Source: Halopseudomonas pachastrellae (GTDB taxonomy: Bacteria > Pseudomonadota > Gammaproteobacteria > Pseudomonadales > Pseudomonadaceae). From it: 64,000 bases of DNA. The stretch covers positions 62,001 through 126,000 of the forward strand of contig NZ_FOUD01000013.1 in the NCBI RefSeq assembly GCF_900114765.1. Reading direction: 5' to 3'. Positions 9,206 through 18,423 of this stretch are shown piece after piece (the stretch's first letter is position 1; each line of letters begins with the position of its first letter). The position numbers and the translations under genes are program-made. Under the pieces are notes generated by a model. That model saw only the letters and a list, made by a program, of their open reading frames with translations. It did not search any database and was not told where the DNA came from.

Positions 9206-10222
9206 TCAGCGTTCGGCCAGCAGTGAACGAAAGCCGCCGCGCAGCACTACGACGATCAACACCGGCGCACCGATAGCCGCCAGCAAGGTGCCTACCGGCA
9301 GCTCATAGGGCTGAATCAGCCAGCGCGCCAGCACATCTGCCGCCATCAACAGCAGAGCGCCAGCCAATGCCGAAAATAGCAACTGACGCGGCAGCGACAC
9401 CGACTCGATAACCCGGCCACAGTAAGCCGCAAGAAAGCCGATAAAGCCGATGGGGCCGGCTACCGCAACGGCGCAAGCGGTGAGAATCGATGCGGAGGTC
9501 AACACGCCGGCACGCACCCAGGCGGTCGACACCCCGAGCGCCCGCGCCTGCTGATCGCCCATAGACATCAACTGCAGGCGGCGGCTCAGCAGGGCCGCAA
9601 GCACCAGGGCCGCCAACGCGCCCGGCAGCAACGTACCCAGCGCGCCCATCTGGACCCCGGCAAGCGAACCCAGATTCCAGAAACGGAATTGATCCAGCGC
9701 CACCCGGTCGGCCAGCAGCAGATAGTTGGCGATGCCGCCGAACACCGCCGTCAGCGCCACCCCGGCCAAAATCAGGCGCAGCGGGCTGGCCACGCCCATC
9801 ATGGAAGCCAGCGCCAGCACCACCAGGTTGCCGCATACCGCGCCGATGCCGGCCCAGACCAGATAGCCCGCCGTAGACTCGACCGCAAAAAAGCTGATGC
9901 CTATCACCAGCGCCAGCACGGCCCCTTCATTCACGCCGAGCAGCCCCGGCTCGGCCAACGGGTTGCGCGTTGCCCCTTGCAGCAGGCTGGCCGCCACGGC
10001 GAGTGCCGCACCAATCAACAGCGCCGCCAGGGTGCGCGGCAGGCGCAGGGTATCGACGATCATCGCCAGCTTGTCGTCGGCCACCCGCTGCGGATCACCC
10101 AGCAGATAGCCCGCCACCTCAGGCAACCCATAGGTGCCGGCACCGGTGCCCAGCGACGTCAACGCCAGCAGCACCAGCAACAGCAAGCCGCCACTCAGCA
10201 GGCCCCACTGATGACGCCTCAT
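9206..10222 (-). CDS. Iron-siderophore ABC transporter permease (FecC type)
   Basis: A 338-residue FecCD-family permease. RLPRTLAALLIGAALAVAASLLQGATRNPLAEPGLLGVNEGA and GPIGFIGFLA are the diagnostic stretches. The start overlaps the stop of the MFS gene by ATGA (10219-10222), showing tight co-transcription. It is the partner of the FecD-type permease downstream. Confidence 0.9.
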   Translation of the reverse strand: MRRHQWGLLSGGLLLLVLLALTSLGTGAGTYGLPEVAGYLLGDPQRVADDKLAMIVDTLRLPRTLAALLIGAALAVAASLLQGATRNPLAEPGLLGVNEGAVLALVIGISFFAVESTAGYLVWAGIGAVCGNLVVLALASMMGVASPLRLILAGVALTAVFGGIANYLLLADRVALDQFRFWNLGSLAGVQMGALGTLLPGALAALVLAALLSRRLQLMSMGDQQARALGVSTAWVRAGVLTSASILTACAVAVAGPIGFIGFLAAYCGRVIESVSLPRQLLFSALAGALLLMAADVLARWLIQPYELPVGTLLAAIGAPVLIVVVLRGGFRSLLAER

Positions 10223-11433
10223 GAACGCAGCCCCTCAGCAGCGGCCGGCTGACGCAACCCCAGCACAATCATTACGGTGCCAAACAACGCTATCGCCACC
10301 CCCAGCAACGACAGCAGCGCCAAACTGGAGTAGCCCACCAGCGCGCCATCCGGCGTAGAGGATAGCCAGTAGCCCCCAGCCAGGCTGGCAGCACCAGAGG
10401 CGAGTCCGGCCAGGGTGTTCTGCCAGCCCATGAAGCCAGCCCTTTGCTCGGGGGCGGGAATGCCCGCGGTGATGGTCTGGGCGGCACTGAAACGCGCCGA
10501 ACTGGCAGCCATGAACAGGGGAAAGACCAACATCAGCGGCAACAACATGGCCCCCCAGACAAACCCGATCAGCGTGGCAAACATAAGCAGCAGATTACTG
10601 CCCACCACCGCGACCAGAGTATGACCTCGGTCAATCAAGCGCCCACTGAGCTGCATGGCCGCCATGCTGGCCAGCCCGCCCAGCAGAAACAGCAGCGGGA
10701 TCATTTCCCGCGCCACGCCCAAGTTGAAGCGAAAGTAGCTGGCAAAATGTGGAATCAGCAGACTATGCGCGCCGGCCTGAACACCCACCACCAGCATCGC
10801 CCACAACCAAAGGGGCTCAGCCCGAAAACGCATGCGCCCGCGACGGGTCGCGCGGTGCTCACCCAGCAGCGGAAGCAGCATGGCCACAAGCAGTGTCAAC
10901 AACAAACCAGCGCCACCAATGGCCAGAAATGCCCAACGCCAGGACAACCACTGCGACAGCCCCAACGCCAGTGGCACCACCGCAATGCCGGCCAATGAAA
11001 AGCCCATGGCGACGTAGGCCAGCTGTCGTCCACGCTGGGCAGCCGGCGTTATGTCAACAATGGCCGCCATCAGGGTTGCCCCCATGGGGCCGGCAAACAC
11101 GCCTGACAGGGCGAACAAGCACATCAGCTGAGTACTGGTTTGCACCGCTGCGCAGCTGGCCAGTACCGCAAACCGCAGCGCCGCCAGCGCAACCAGCAGC
11201 GGGCGCCTGGCAAACAGGTCCAGCCATGGCGCGGCCAACCAGCTGGCCAGCGCAGCTGCCAAACCCGCCAGCCCGGCAATATAGCCAGCGTACTGCGGGG
11301 GCATATTCAGGGGAGACGCCAGATCGGCCGCCAGCGGCATCACCATCATGGTGCTGCCAATCGACAGCATGTTGATCAGCATGGCCAGATTCAGTGTCAA
11401 GCGTCCCTTGCCGGTGAGGGGTATGGCAGACAT
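10219..11433 (-). CDS. MFS transporter of the siderophore locus
   Basis: About 404 residues with twelve predicted helices and the MFS loop motif between helices 2 and 3 in weak form (APWLDLFARRPLLVALA). In siderophore loci such proteins either export the siderophore or carry the chelate across the inner membrane. No siderophore synthesis gene is visible, so its direction is undetermined. I start it at the ATG at 11433 with GGAG 8-9 nt upstream, not at 11478. A Fur-like sequence lies about 60 bp upstream, and the gene heads the ABC operon. Confidence 0.82.
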   Translation of the reverse strand: MSAIPLTGKGRLTLNLAMLINMLSIGSTMMVMPLAADLASPLNMPPQYAGYIAGLAGLAAALASWLAAPWLDLFARRPLLVALAALRFAVLASCAAVQTSTQLMCLFALSGVFAGPMGATLMAAIVDITPAAQRGRQLAYVAMGFSLAGIAVVPLALGLSQWLSWRWAFLAIGGAGLLLTLLVAMLLPLLGEHRATRRGRMRFRAEPLWLWAMLVVGVQAGAHSLLIPHFASYFRFNLGVAREMIPLLFLLGGLASMAAMQLSGRLIDRGHTLVAVVGSNLLLMFATLIGFVWGAMLLPLMLVFPLFMAASSARFSAAQTITAGIPAPEQRAGFMGWQNTLAGLASGAASLAGGYWLSSTPDGALVGYSSLALLSLLGVAIALFGTVMIVLGLRQPAAAEGLRS

Positions 11434-11492
11434 GAACAGGCTCCGAACGAGGAAAGCGCTGGATACTAACCAAAGCACACGGCAACTTTCAA

Positions 11493-11511
11493 TAAATGAG
11501 AATTGTTAAGA
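11493..11511 (-). promoter_or_regulatory. Probable Fur box before the MFS-ABC operon
   Basis: The top strand reads aaATGAGAATTGTTAAGaa, which keeps much of the GATAATGATAATCATTATC pattern. It overlaps the 3' end of the AraC gene and lies 60-78 bp before the MFS start, where iron repression of the transport operon would be expected. Confidence 0.5.
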
Positions 11512-12600
11512 AACGCTTTTGTCTCGCCCTCCCAAGCCCGCCACACTCGGCGTGCAGCGCACCGCGCCATCAGCTCGGAGATCCGCATTGCAGAGCTCTC
11601 CGGGCGTGACACCAAAGTGGCGACGGAAGGCGGTGATAAAGTTCGAGGTGTGGTTGTAGCCAGCCAGAAAAGCCGCTTCGCTAACGCTGATCTGCTCTTG
11701 GTGCAGCACGTCGCGCACCTTCTCCAGGCGCCGCCCACGAACATAGTCGGACACCGTCAGTCCGGTGTCGCGGCGAAAATGCCGCTGCAGCGCTCGGGTA
11801 CTCATGGCCGTGGCGCGGGCAGCCGTTTCCACACTCAAGGGCTGATCCAGGTTGGCTTCCAGCCAGGCAATGGCGCGCGCTGTCGGGCCCAGCGGGCGCG
11901 GGGCGCGGACCGGTTCGCATGCCCCCAGCGGCAACTGCTCAATGTGCCGGATAAACCCCCACAGCACCTGATGAGCCAGGTTTTCCGCCTGCAGGCTGCG
12001 CCGCAGCCGGTCGGGCTCGTGGCGCAAGTCCAGCAGCGCCCGACACAGCGCCAGCACCTGTTCATCCGGCTGCCAGGCAATACTTGCCAGGTGCTGTCCA
12101 AGCAGGTGCTGCTCCAGCCTCCGACGCAACGGGTCGTTGCTATCGCCACGGCGCAACCAGTCAGGGTTGAACATCAGTTGCACCTTGCTCAAGTCGCGCT
12201 CGCCCCGCCGAATCTGCCGACGAAACACCGTCAACCGCCGCAGGTTGACTGCCAGCGCCTGGGCGGTGCTGGCGCGCGATTGGCGCTGCGGGTTGACCTT
12301 GAGCACATGCTCGCTGCCGTCGTAGGCAAAGTGCACCTCACCGCTCAGCACAATGGTCAGGATCACCCGGGGCTTAACCGGTGCCGTGGCGACCGCGTCC
12401 GCCAATTCGCGGGTACAGCCAGCCTCCACCTGCAGATTGCCGAAGTTCTCGGAGACAAAACTGCCCTCAACCAGCACCTGACGCTGCACGTCGTTGCGCG
12501 CCACGATCTGCGCGCGCCGCTCACCGCCAACCATCTCCGCAAACAGCACCGCGCGGTCAGTACGTCGCCCGCTGGCCTCCTCCACCTTGCGTTTGCTCAT
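11506..12600 (-). CDS. AraC-family regulator of the siderophore locus
   Basis: A 364-residue regulator. The C-terminal 100 residues hold two helix-turn-helix motifs (LSVETAARATAMSTRALQRHFRRDTG and VSEAAFLAGYNHTSNFITAFRRHFG). The N-terminal 230 residues resemble the ligand-binding part of PchR-type regulators, which sense ferric siderophore. I use the ATG at 12600 (MSKRKVEEASG) rather than the ORF maximum at 12648. It is divergent from the TonB receptor gene, with a Fur box between them, so activation by siderophore and repression by Fur is the likely scheme. Confidence 0.85.
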   Translation of the reverse strand: MSKRKVEEASGRRTDRAVLFAEMVGGERRAQIVARNDVQRQVLVEGSFVSENFGNLQVEAGCTRELADAVATAPVKPRVILTIVLSGEVHFAYDGSEHVLKVNPQRQSRASTAQALAVNLRRLTVFRRQIRRGERDLSKVQLMFNPDWLRRGDSNDPLRRRLEQHLLGQHLASIAWQPDEQVLALCRALLDLRHEPDRLRRSLQAENLAHQVLWGFIRHIEQLPLGACEPVRAPRPLGPTARAIAWLEANLDQPLSVETAARATAMSTRALQRHFRRDTGLTVSDYVRGRRLEKVRDVLHQEQISVSEAAFLAGYNHTSNFITAFRRHFGVTPGELCNADLRADGAVRCTPSVAGLGGRDKSVS

Positions 12601-12689
12601 ACAGCCCTCAATATGCCGCTTATGCATAACTCTCTGGCAGTAACGCATAAGCAGACCACTTATGGCAACGAATACAAAGTCATATTATG

Positions 12690-12708
12690 AATGAGAATCG
12701 CTATCATT
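12690..12708 (+). promoter_or_regulatory. Fur box in the AraC/TonB-receptor divergent promoter
   Basis: AATGAGAATCGCTATCATT is a near-consensus 19-bp Fur site and overlaps the likely -10 region (TATTAT at about 12683). It is 37 bp before the receptor start. This is the best evidence that the locus is iron-regulated. Confidence 0.8.
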
Positions 12709-12745
12709 AATGCGACAAACTGCCACACATCAAAGGAATATCTGC

Positions 12746-14794
12746 ATGTCTGCCGACCTCAACCGCCGTGGTGCGCGCATCCCGCACTATCTCTCTCCGC
12801 TCAGCCTTGCCGTGGCCGTGGCCTTTAGCCCAGTCCTGATGGCCGCTGACGATGACAGCAGTGACGAGTTGGCACTGCCCACCATGCAGGTCTGGGGCAC
12901 CCAGGTATCCAGCTCCTCCGAGTTTCTGTCCGACCAGGACATCTCGATCAAGCAGGCCGACCACCTCTCCGACCTGCTACGCGACATTCCCGGCGTCGAC
13001 GTGGGCGGTACCCATTCTGTTACCCAGCGCATCAATATCCGCGGCCTGAACGAAACCGACCTGGACATCCGCCTGGACGGCGCCAGCCAGTACGCCAGCA
13101 TGTTTCACCACATCGGCAACCTGACCCTGAACCCCGACATCATTCAGATGGCCGACGTGCAGGTAGGCAACAACTCCGTGCGCAGCGCCGCCGTTGGCGG
13201 TTCTGTCAGCTTTGAAACCAAGAACGCGCTGGACCTGTTACGTGCCGGCGAAGACTTCGGCATGCGCGTCTATGGCGGCTACGGCTCAAACGCCTACCAC
13301 CAGGGCTCGGTCACCGCCTATGGCCGCCTGAGCGACAAGGTGGATGCCATGGTCTACGGCTACACCATCGACCGCGACAACTTTGATGACGGCGACGGCC
13401 AGCAGACCTTCGGCAGCGACGGCACCGTCAGCGACATCCTGGTCAAATTCGGCGTGGAGCCATCCTTCGGTCACCGCTTTGAACTCAGCCATGATCACTA
13501 TCGCGACAAGGGCGATTACAGCCCGCGTCCGGACATGGCCGGCAGCGCCAACGCAGGCCTGTCAGGCGACCTGGAACTGCCTACCGAGTACACCCGCGAC
13601 ACCACTTCGCTGCGTTACCAGTACGATGCCGGTGGCAACACCACCGCCAACGCCACGCTGTACCGCAACGCCATGGAGCTGAACCGCGACGAGTCACAGA
13701 TCACAATCCGCTGGCCGGGCAATCGCCTGAGCGACAACACCGCAGAAGCCGAGAACCTGGGCGCCACCCTGGAGCTGACTAGCCTGGCAGAACTGGCCGG
13801 CATGCAGCACGAGGTGACCTACGGCACCCTGTACAACCGCCAGGAGAGCCGCGCCCAATACGGTAATGACCCGTGGATCGACGAGAACGCCATCACCACG
13901 GCCGGCTATGTTGAAGACCGCATCAGCCTGACCGACCGGCTGACCGTGACCCCCGGTGTGCGCTACGACCATTTTGAGCGCAACGCCGAAACCGGCAGCG
14001 ACACCTTTGACGAAGTCACCTGGGCGCTGGGCCTGGAGTTTGCCGTCAACCAGAACCTGACCCTGTTTGCCAGCGCCCGTGAGTTGTTCAAGCCACCGCA
14101 ACTGCTGGAAACCTTCGTGTACTACCAGAACGGCACCATTCTGGCGGATGACATCAAGGCCCAGACTGGTCTCAACAAGGAAATCGGCGCCCGCTACCAG
14201 CAACAGTTTGGCGAGCACCGAATCAACGCCAACCTGACCTTGTTCCAGACCGACCTGGATGACTATTTCGCCAATACCTACGACGGCACGCTGAACAGCG
14301 GCGCAGGCGGTTACATCATCGGCAACAACGGTGATGTGGAAATTGAAGGCTTTGAAGCCAGCGTTGGTTACGGCATTGGTGAGTTCAACTCGCGCCTGAG
14401 CTACGCCAAATCCGATGCCGACAACAAGACCAACAACACCCCCGCGCTGGACTACAACGGCCGCAGCATGGACGTGGGCGACAGCATTGCGCTGAACCTC
14501 AGCTACTACTTCCCGGCCGTGGGCGTAGAAACCGGCTGGAACTCCCAATGGGTACTGACCGAAGACAACGTTATGCCCGGCACGCCGGACAAGGACAGCT
14601 ACAACGTGCACTCGGTCTACGCCCAATGGGTTCCGCCGCAGGCCGACCGTCTGACCCTGACCCTGAGCGTGGACAACCTGTTTGACGAGCAATACTACTC
14701 CCACGCCTCACGCACCGGCGTAGCCCGTGGCTTTGAGCTGGACGACTACGAGCCTGGCCGCAACATCAAGGTCTCGGCTGCCTACCAGTTCTGA
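12746..14794 (+). CDS. TonB-dependent siderophore receptor
   Basis: A 682-residue outer-membrane receptor. The signal peptide runs to about PVLMA-ADD, the plug domain follows (LSDLLRDIPGVDVGGTHSVTQRINIRG), then a 22-strand barrel of alternating aromatic/polar segments. It ends in the outer-membrane terminal signature with a final Phe (VSAAYQF). The ATG at 12746 has AAAGGA upstream; the ATG at 12710 lies directly after the Fur box and lacks a ribosome site. It imports a ferric chelate of unknown identity into the periplasm for the divergent ABC transporter. Confidence 0.88.
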   Translation: MSADLNRRGARIPHYLSPLSLAVAVAFSPVLMAADDDSSDELALPTMQVWGTQVSSSSEFLSDQDISIKQADHLSDLLRDIPGVDVGGTHSVTQRINIRGLNETDLDIRLDGASQYASMFHHIGNLTLNPDIIQMADVQVGNNSVRSAAVGGSVSFETKNALDLLRAGEDFGMRVYGGYGSNAYHQGSVTAYGRLSDKVDAMVYGYTIDRDNFDDGDGQQTFGSDGTVSDILVKFGVEPSFGHRFELSHDHYRDKGDYSPRPDMAGSANAGLSGDLELPTEYTRDTTSLRYQYDAGGNTTANATLYRNAMELNRDESQITIRWPGNRLSDNTAEAENLGATLELTSLAELAGMQHEVTYGTLYNRQESRAQYGNDPWIDENAITTAGYVEDRISLTDRLTVTPGVRYDHFERNAETGSDTFDEVTWALGLEFAVNQNLTLFASARELFKPPQLLETFVYYQNGTILADDIKAQTGLNKEIGARYQQQFGEHRINANLTLFQTDLDDYFANTYDGTLNSGAGGYIIGNNGDVEIEGFEASVGYGIGEFNSRLSYAKSDADNKTNNTPALDYNGRSMDVGDSIALNLSYYFPAVGVETGWNSQWVLTEDNVMPGTPDKDSYNVHSVYAQWVPPQADRLTLTLSVDNLFDEQYYSHASRTGVARGFELDDYEPGRNIKVSAAYQF

Positions 14795-14807
14795 GTCGCA
14801 CCTGATC

Positions 14808-14828
14808 GGCAGGGCGCAATGCCCTGCC
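14808..14828 (+). terminator. Hairpin after the TonB receptor
   Basis: GGCAGGGC, loop GCAAT, GCCCTGCC gives an 8-bp perfect stem 14 bp after the stop codon. There is no T-run, so intrinsic termination is uncertain. Confidence 0.45.
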
Positions 14829-15259
14829 CCACGGCTGTGCAATCAGCGCAGCCCGATTTCCGCGCGCCGGATCGAGCAGCTCCGGCTCGGTTCTGGCCCG
14901 CTGATCCGCCTCAATCTGCGGACCTGGGTCAGCCGCAGCACTGGTATCCACTGTGCACAGGGTATCCTGGAAGACAAAGTTCAACGCCACACCAAAGACG
15001 CCCCCAAGTGCCCTGCACCGCGCCAAGCAGAGCGGTGGCGTTCACGATTCCCAACGCCAGCAGCAACATGGGCAGCGCAGGCAAACGGCCTGGAAATCAA
15101 AACTCAGGGTAGTTGTCAGCGCCATAGAGCCTCCATGGTCAGGTGTATCCTGGTCCCTCATAGCTCTGGAAAATACAGAAACCTTTTGCAGCACCTTGCC
15201 ACACATCAGGCAGAGCCAAGGCGTACAATGGTGGTCCGATTGACTACCTGTGTTGCCTG
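14829..15259. other. Gene-poor gap with a possible decayed coding remnant
   Basis: No complete gene is visible. On the minus strand between about 15115 and 14830, short stretches in different frames (LPMLLLALGIVNATALLG, then GGVFGVALNFVFQDT) look like the end of a 14-helix MFS exporter broken by frameshifts. The likeness is weak and I would not call a pseudogene from it alone. The last 60 bases carry the promoter of the next gene. Confidence 0.3.
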
Positions 15260-16279
15260 ATGACCCTGCTGATAGCCTTTGCTGTCCTTTCCATTTTTGT
15301 CTCTTTTCTCTGCTCCGTTCTGGAAGCTGCCCTGCTGTCGATGACGCCCAGTTTCATTGCCCAGCAAAAGGCCGATAAGCCCAGGCTCTACAACCGCCTG
15401 CGCCACCTGAAAGAAAACGTTGATCAGCCGCTGGCCGCTATTCTGACGCTCAACACCGTCGCCCATACCGTGGGCGCCACCGGTGTTGGTGCACAGGTCA
15501 CCCTGGTGTTTGGCGACGGCTACCTCGGCGTTGCCTCGGCCATCATGACCCTGCTGATTCTGGTGTTGTCGGAAATTTTTCCCAAGACACTGGGCGCTCG
15601 TTACTGGCCCAAACTGGCACCTGCCCTGCCCGCCCTGCTGGGCAGCATGATCACCGTGCTCAAGCCCTTCATCCTGCTGTCTGACCTGGTCACCCGCGGC
15701 TTGGGCGGCAAGGCGCCCGAGCACGATGTGCGCGAGGAGATCAAGGCGTTGGCGCTGCTTGGCCGCGAACTGGACAAGCTGGATGAAGACGAACAGCGCA
15801 TGATCAGCAACGTGCTGGAACTGCACAACATGCGACTGCGCGACATCATGACCCCCCGCACCGTGTGTGAGAGCCTGGCACCGGAGCTGAGCATCAGCGA
15901 AGCGCTGGTCCGAGTGCAGGACAGCCAGTTCTCGCGCTACCCGGTGATCAACGAAGACGAAGCCCCGCTGGGCGTGGTGTTTCGCGTCGACATTCTCGCC
16001 GCCAAGGACCAGAACGCGCCCATCAGCTCGGTGATGAAACCGGTCAAGGTGGCGCAGGATTCACTCAATGTCGAAACCCTGATGGGCCAGATGCTGAGCG
16101 AGCAGCAGCACATGTGCCTGGTCTATGACGAGTTCGGCAGCTGGGGCGGCCTAGTGACCATGGAAGACATCCTGGAAACCCTGATCGGCAAGCCAATTCT
16201 CGACGAAACCGACGACGTCCCCAACATGCGCCGCCTGGCACGCAGGCTGTGGGAACACCGGCTGAAGTCGACCCGCTAG
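15260..16279 (+). CDS. CNNM/CorC-type membrane protein (DUF21 and CBS domains)
   Basis: A 339-residue inner-membrane protein. The DUF21 domain (residues 1-170) has four hydrophobic segments with LSEIFPKTLGARYW, and a CBS pair follows from about 185 (RDIMTPRTVCESL, SRYPVINEDEAPLGVV, LVYDEFGSWGGLVTMEDILETLIG). It lacks the C-terminal CorC/HlyC domain, so it is a short form. Family members are linked to Mg2+/Co2+ efflux or sensing. It stands alone, with a strong terminator directly after it. Confidence 0.85.
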   Translation: MTLLIAFAVLSIFVSFLCSVLEAALLSMTPSFIAQQKADKPRLYNRLRHLKENVDQPLAAILTLNTVAHTVGATGVGAQVTLVFGDGYLGVASAIMTLLILVLSEIFPKTLGARYWPKLAPALPALLGSMITVLKPFILLSDLVTRGLGGKAPEHDVREEIKALALLGRELDKLDEDEQRMISNVLELHNMRLRDIMTPRTVCESLAPELSISEALVRVQDSQFSRYPVINEDEAPLGVVFRVDILAAKDQNAPISSVMKPVKVAQDSLNVETLMGQMLSEQQHMCLVYDEFGSWGGLVTMEDILETLIGKPILDETDDVPNMRRLARRLWEHRLKSTR

Positions 16280-16291
16280 CCACAAAAACAA

Positions 16292-16327
16292 AACCCCGGC
16301 AGCGCCGCTCATGGCGCTGTCGGGGTT
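16292..16327. terminator. Bidirectional rho-independent-type terminator
   Basis: AACCCCGGCAGCGCC pairs with GGCGCTGTCGGGGTT (one G-T wobble) around the loop GCTCAT. It separates the convergent CNNM gene and the carboxylesterase operon. A-rich sequence (CAAAAACAAAA) on the left supplies the T-run for the minus-strand transcript. Confidence 0.8.
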
Positions 16328-16382
16328 GGCCATCTGACCAAAGGGTTGCTTGGCAACCCGTTCGCACGACTCAATAAAACAC

Positions 16383-18407
16383 TTAACGCGGCTCGGCGGT
16401 ACCCGTCACCATACGCGCGGTGCCGTCCGCGCCCATTTCCATCAATGCATCGTTATCCAGCGTGTACGCCGTCCAGCTGATGGCATCCGTGCTGGGGTTG
16501 CCGGTTTTGGCGAAGTTGGTCCACTGCAACATGGTTTCTTCAGCCACCGCCATATCCACCGCGCCATAGCGCATCGACGCATACACATCGGCGGCATCAC
16601 CCTGGCTACCGGTTACACCGTTGCCGTTCAGGTCACCAATAGGCGGACGCTGCCCCTGCGGCGTCAGCACCAGCCCCAGCAGATAGTTCTGCACCATGCC
16701 GGCCGGGTAGTTGAACAGATACGGCAGCTCGCAACCATGGCAGCTGGTCAGCCCCAGCTCCGCCCAGCCCGGCGGCACCCGGCTGAAGCGATAGATGAAC
16801 TGGTCGGACTCATAGCGCGCCGAGCGTTGCTGCAACCAGATCGGCATGGCAGCGCGCAGCGTGGTGTAGTCACCATTGGTCACGCCTGCCATCAGCGGGA
16901 CATCACTGGGCATGCCGTCGAGTACATTCTGGTAGTAGGTTTTGGGCTGATAGTAATAGTCCACGTTGGGGCGATAGGTCTGACGCGGGATGCTGTTGTC
17001 CAGATCCGCCTTGGCCAGCGCCGTCCAGGGCAAGGCGCGCGCCTCTTCCAGGGTGGTGACACCCGCACGTTCGAACAAGGCCTCACCAATGGCCTCAGAT
17101 TCAGCCAGCGAATCACCGGGCGCGCTGGTGGTGTCCAGCGGCGCAAATCCGCTTTGCACGATAGCCTTGTGGAACAGGCCGCTGGCCTGCGGCGAGTTCA
17201 TCAGCGAGTAGACCTTACCGCCCCCGCCGGACTGACCGAAGATGGTCACGTTGTCAGAATCTCCGCCGAAGGCCGCGATATTGTCTCGCACCCATTCCAG
17301 TGCCATGACCAGGTCCATCTGGCCGTAATTGCCCGAGCCGTTGTAGCCGCTTTCTGCGGTCAGCAACGGGTGAGCGATGTAGCCAAACGGCCCAAGACGG
17401 TGGTTGACGGTCACCAGCACCACATCCTTTTCGGTCAAGCCATCGGGGTTGTTGTACTGCTTGGAGTTGGCCGAGAGGATGGCAAAGGAGCCGCCGTGGA
17501 ACCACACCATCACCGGCAGGTTGTCGGCATCCTTGGGCGCGGTAACGTTGAGGTACAGCGAGTCTTCACTCATGCCGCCCTCGTTAACCCCTTCCAGCGT
17601 GTAGTCCTGGGCGGATTGATCAGCCCAGTCCACCGCATCGCGCACGCCCTCCCAGGCTTCAGCAGCCTGCGGTGGCTGCCAGCGCAACTCACCCAGCGGC
17701 GGCTTGGCGTAAGGTACGCCCAGGAACTGCCAGGCATCGGCGCTGGCCTCAAACCCGCGCAAGGTGCCGCCGGTAGTTTCGACCTCAATGCGCGGGCCGC
17801 TGGCACGGGCGAAGTGCGCCTGGGCATCAGCCGCATCGACAATGGCGCGCGGACGCGGGTCGGTATCGGAGAAGGCGCCGGCGGTTTCCAGGTCATCGAC
17901 CAGATCCGTGATCGCCGCAAGAAAATCAGCCGTGCTCTGATCCAGTTCAAGCGCACCGGCTGCCGACACCGCGTCACGAATCTGCGCGGTCAGCTGGATA
18001 CCGTTGTTCAGGTCACCGTCGGCGTCCAGGCTCTGTAGCAGCACCAGAATATTGGCAACTCGCTGGTCGCTGGCATCCACTGCGCCGTCAACAATATCCA
18101 GCGGCGTCAGCACCTCGGCGCCGGATGCACTGCCCAGTTGCAGATCGCCGATGGCGAAGGTCAGCGTCTCACCGGGCTGATAGCTGAACTCGCCATTGTC
18201 GCCCGTGGTGGTCGCAGCAGTGCTGCTGCCACTGTAGTTAAGCCCGGCCACCGGGCTGTCGACAAAGACGCCGCTGGCACTGGCGGTCTCATCATCGCTG
18301 CCGCCACCGCCACCCAGGCAGCCAGCCAACGGCAAGGCAAACGCAGCTATGACCGCCAGGCTCAGACGGCTGCGCCGTCCGTCAAATCGTTTCATTGTGC
18401 TCTGCAT
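16383..18407 (-). CDS. Type B carboxylesterase lipoprotein, paralogue 2
   Basis: A 674-residue exported lipoprotein. The signal peptide ends in the lipobox LAGC followed by a glycine run. An N-terminal domain (about 45-200; FVDSPVAGLNY, GETLTFAIGDLQLG) precedes a type B carboxylesterase/cholinesterase domain from about 205. Seen there are the oxyanion WFHGGSF, EDSLYLNV and the nucleophile elbow GQSGGGGK. The acidic and His residues of the triad cannot be placed by eye. GGGAG precedes the ATG. The gene follows its paralogue by 16 bp, so they are one operon from a tandem duplication. The substrate is unknown. Confidence 0.85.
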   Translation of the reverse strand: MQSTMKRFDGRRSRLSLAVIAAFALPLAGCLGGGGGSDDETASASGVFVDSPVAGLNYSGSSTAATTTGDNGEFSYQPGETLTFAIGDLQLGSASGAEVLTPLDIVDGAVDASDQRVANILVLLQSLDADGDLNNGIQLTAQIRDAVSAAGALELDQSTADFLAAITDLVDDLETAGAFSDTDPRPRAIVDAADAQAHFARASGPRIEVETTGGTLRGFEASADAWQFLGVPYAKPPLGELRWQPPQAAEAWEGVRDAVDWADQSAQDYTLEGVNEGGMSEDSLYLNVTAPKDADNLPVMVWFHGGSFAILSANSKQYNNPDGLTEKDVVLVTVNHRLGPFGYIAHPLLTAESGYNGSGNYGQMDLVMALEWVRDNIAAFGGDSDNVTIFGQSGGGGKVYSLMNSPQASGLFHKAIVQSGFAPLDTTSAPGDSLAESEAIGEALFERAGVTTLEEARALPWTALAKADLDNSIPRQTYRPNVDYYYQPKTYYQNVLDGMPSDVPLMAGVTNGDYTTLRAAMPIWLQQRSARYESDQFIYRFSRVPPGWAELGLTSCHGCELPYLFNYPAGMVQNYLLGLVLTPQGQRPPIGDLNGNGVTGSQGDAADVYASMRYGAVDMAVAEETMLQWTNFAKTGNPSTDAISWTAYTLDNDALMEMGADGTARMVTGTAEPR

Positions 18408-18423
18408 GTCATCGCTCCCTGAA

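Noticed and set aside
12710-12745. Earlier ATG for the TonB receptor
   Set aside because: It directly follows the Fur box and lacks a ribosome site; ATG 12746 has AAAGGA and starts the signal peptide.
15206-15826. 206-residue minus-strand ORF under the CNNM gene
   Set aside because: Antisense shadow of a well-supported gene; His/Gln-rich as expected of GC-rich shadows.
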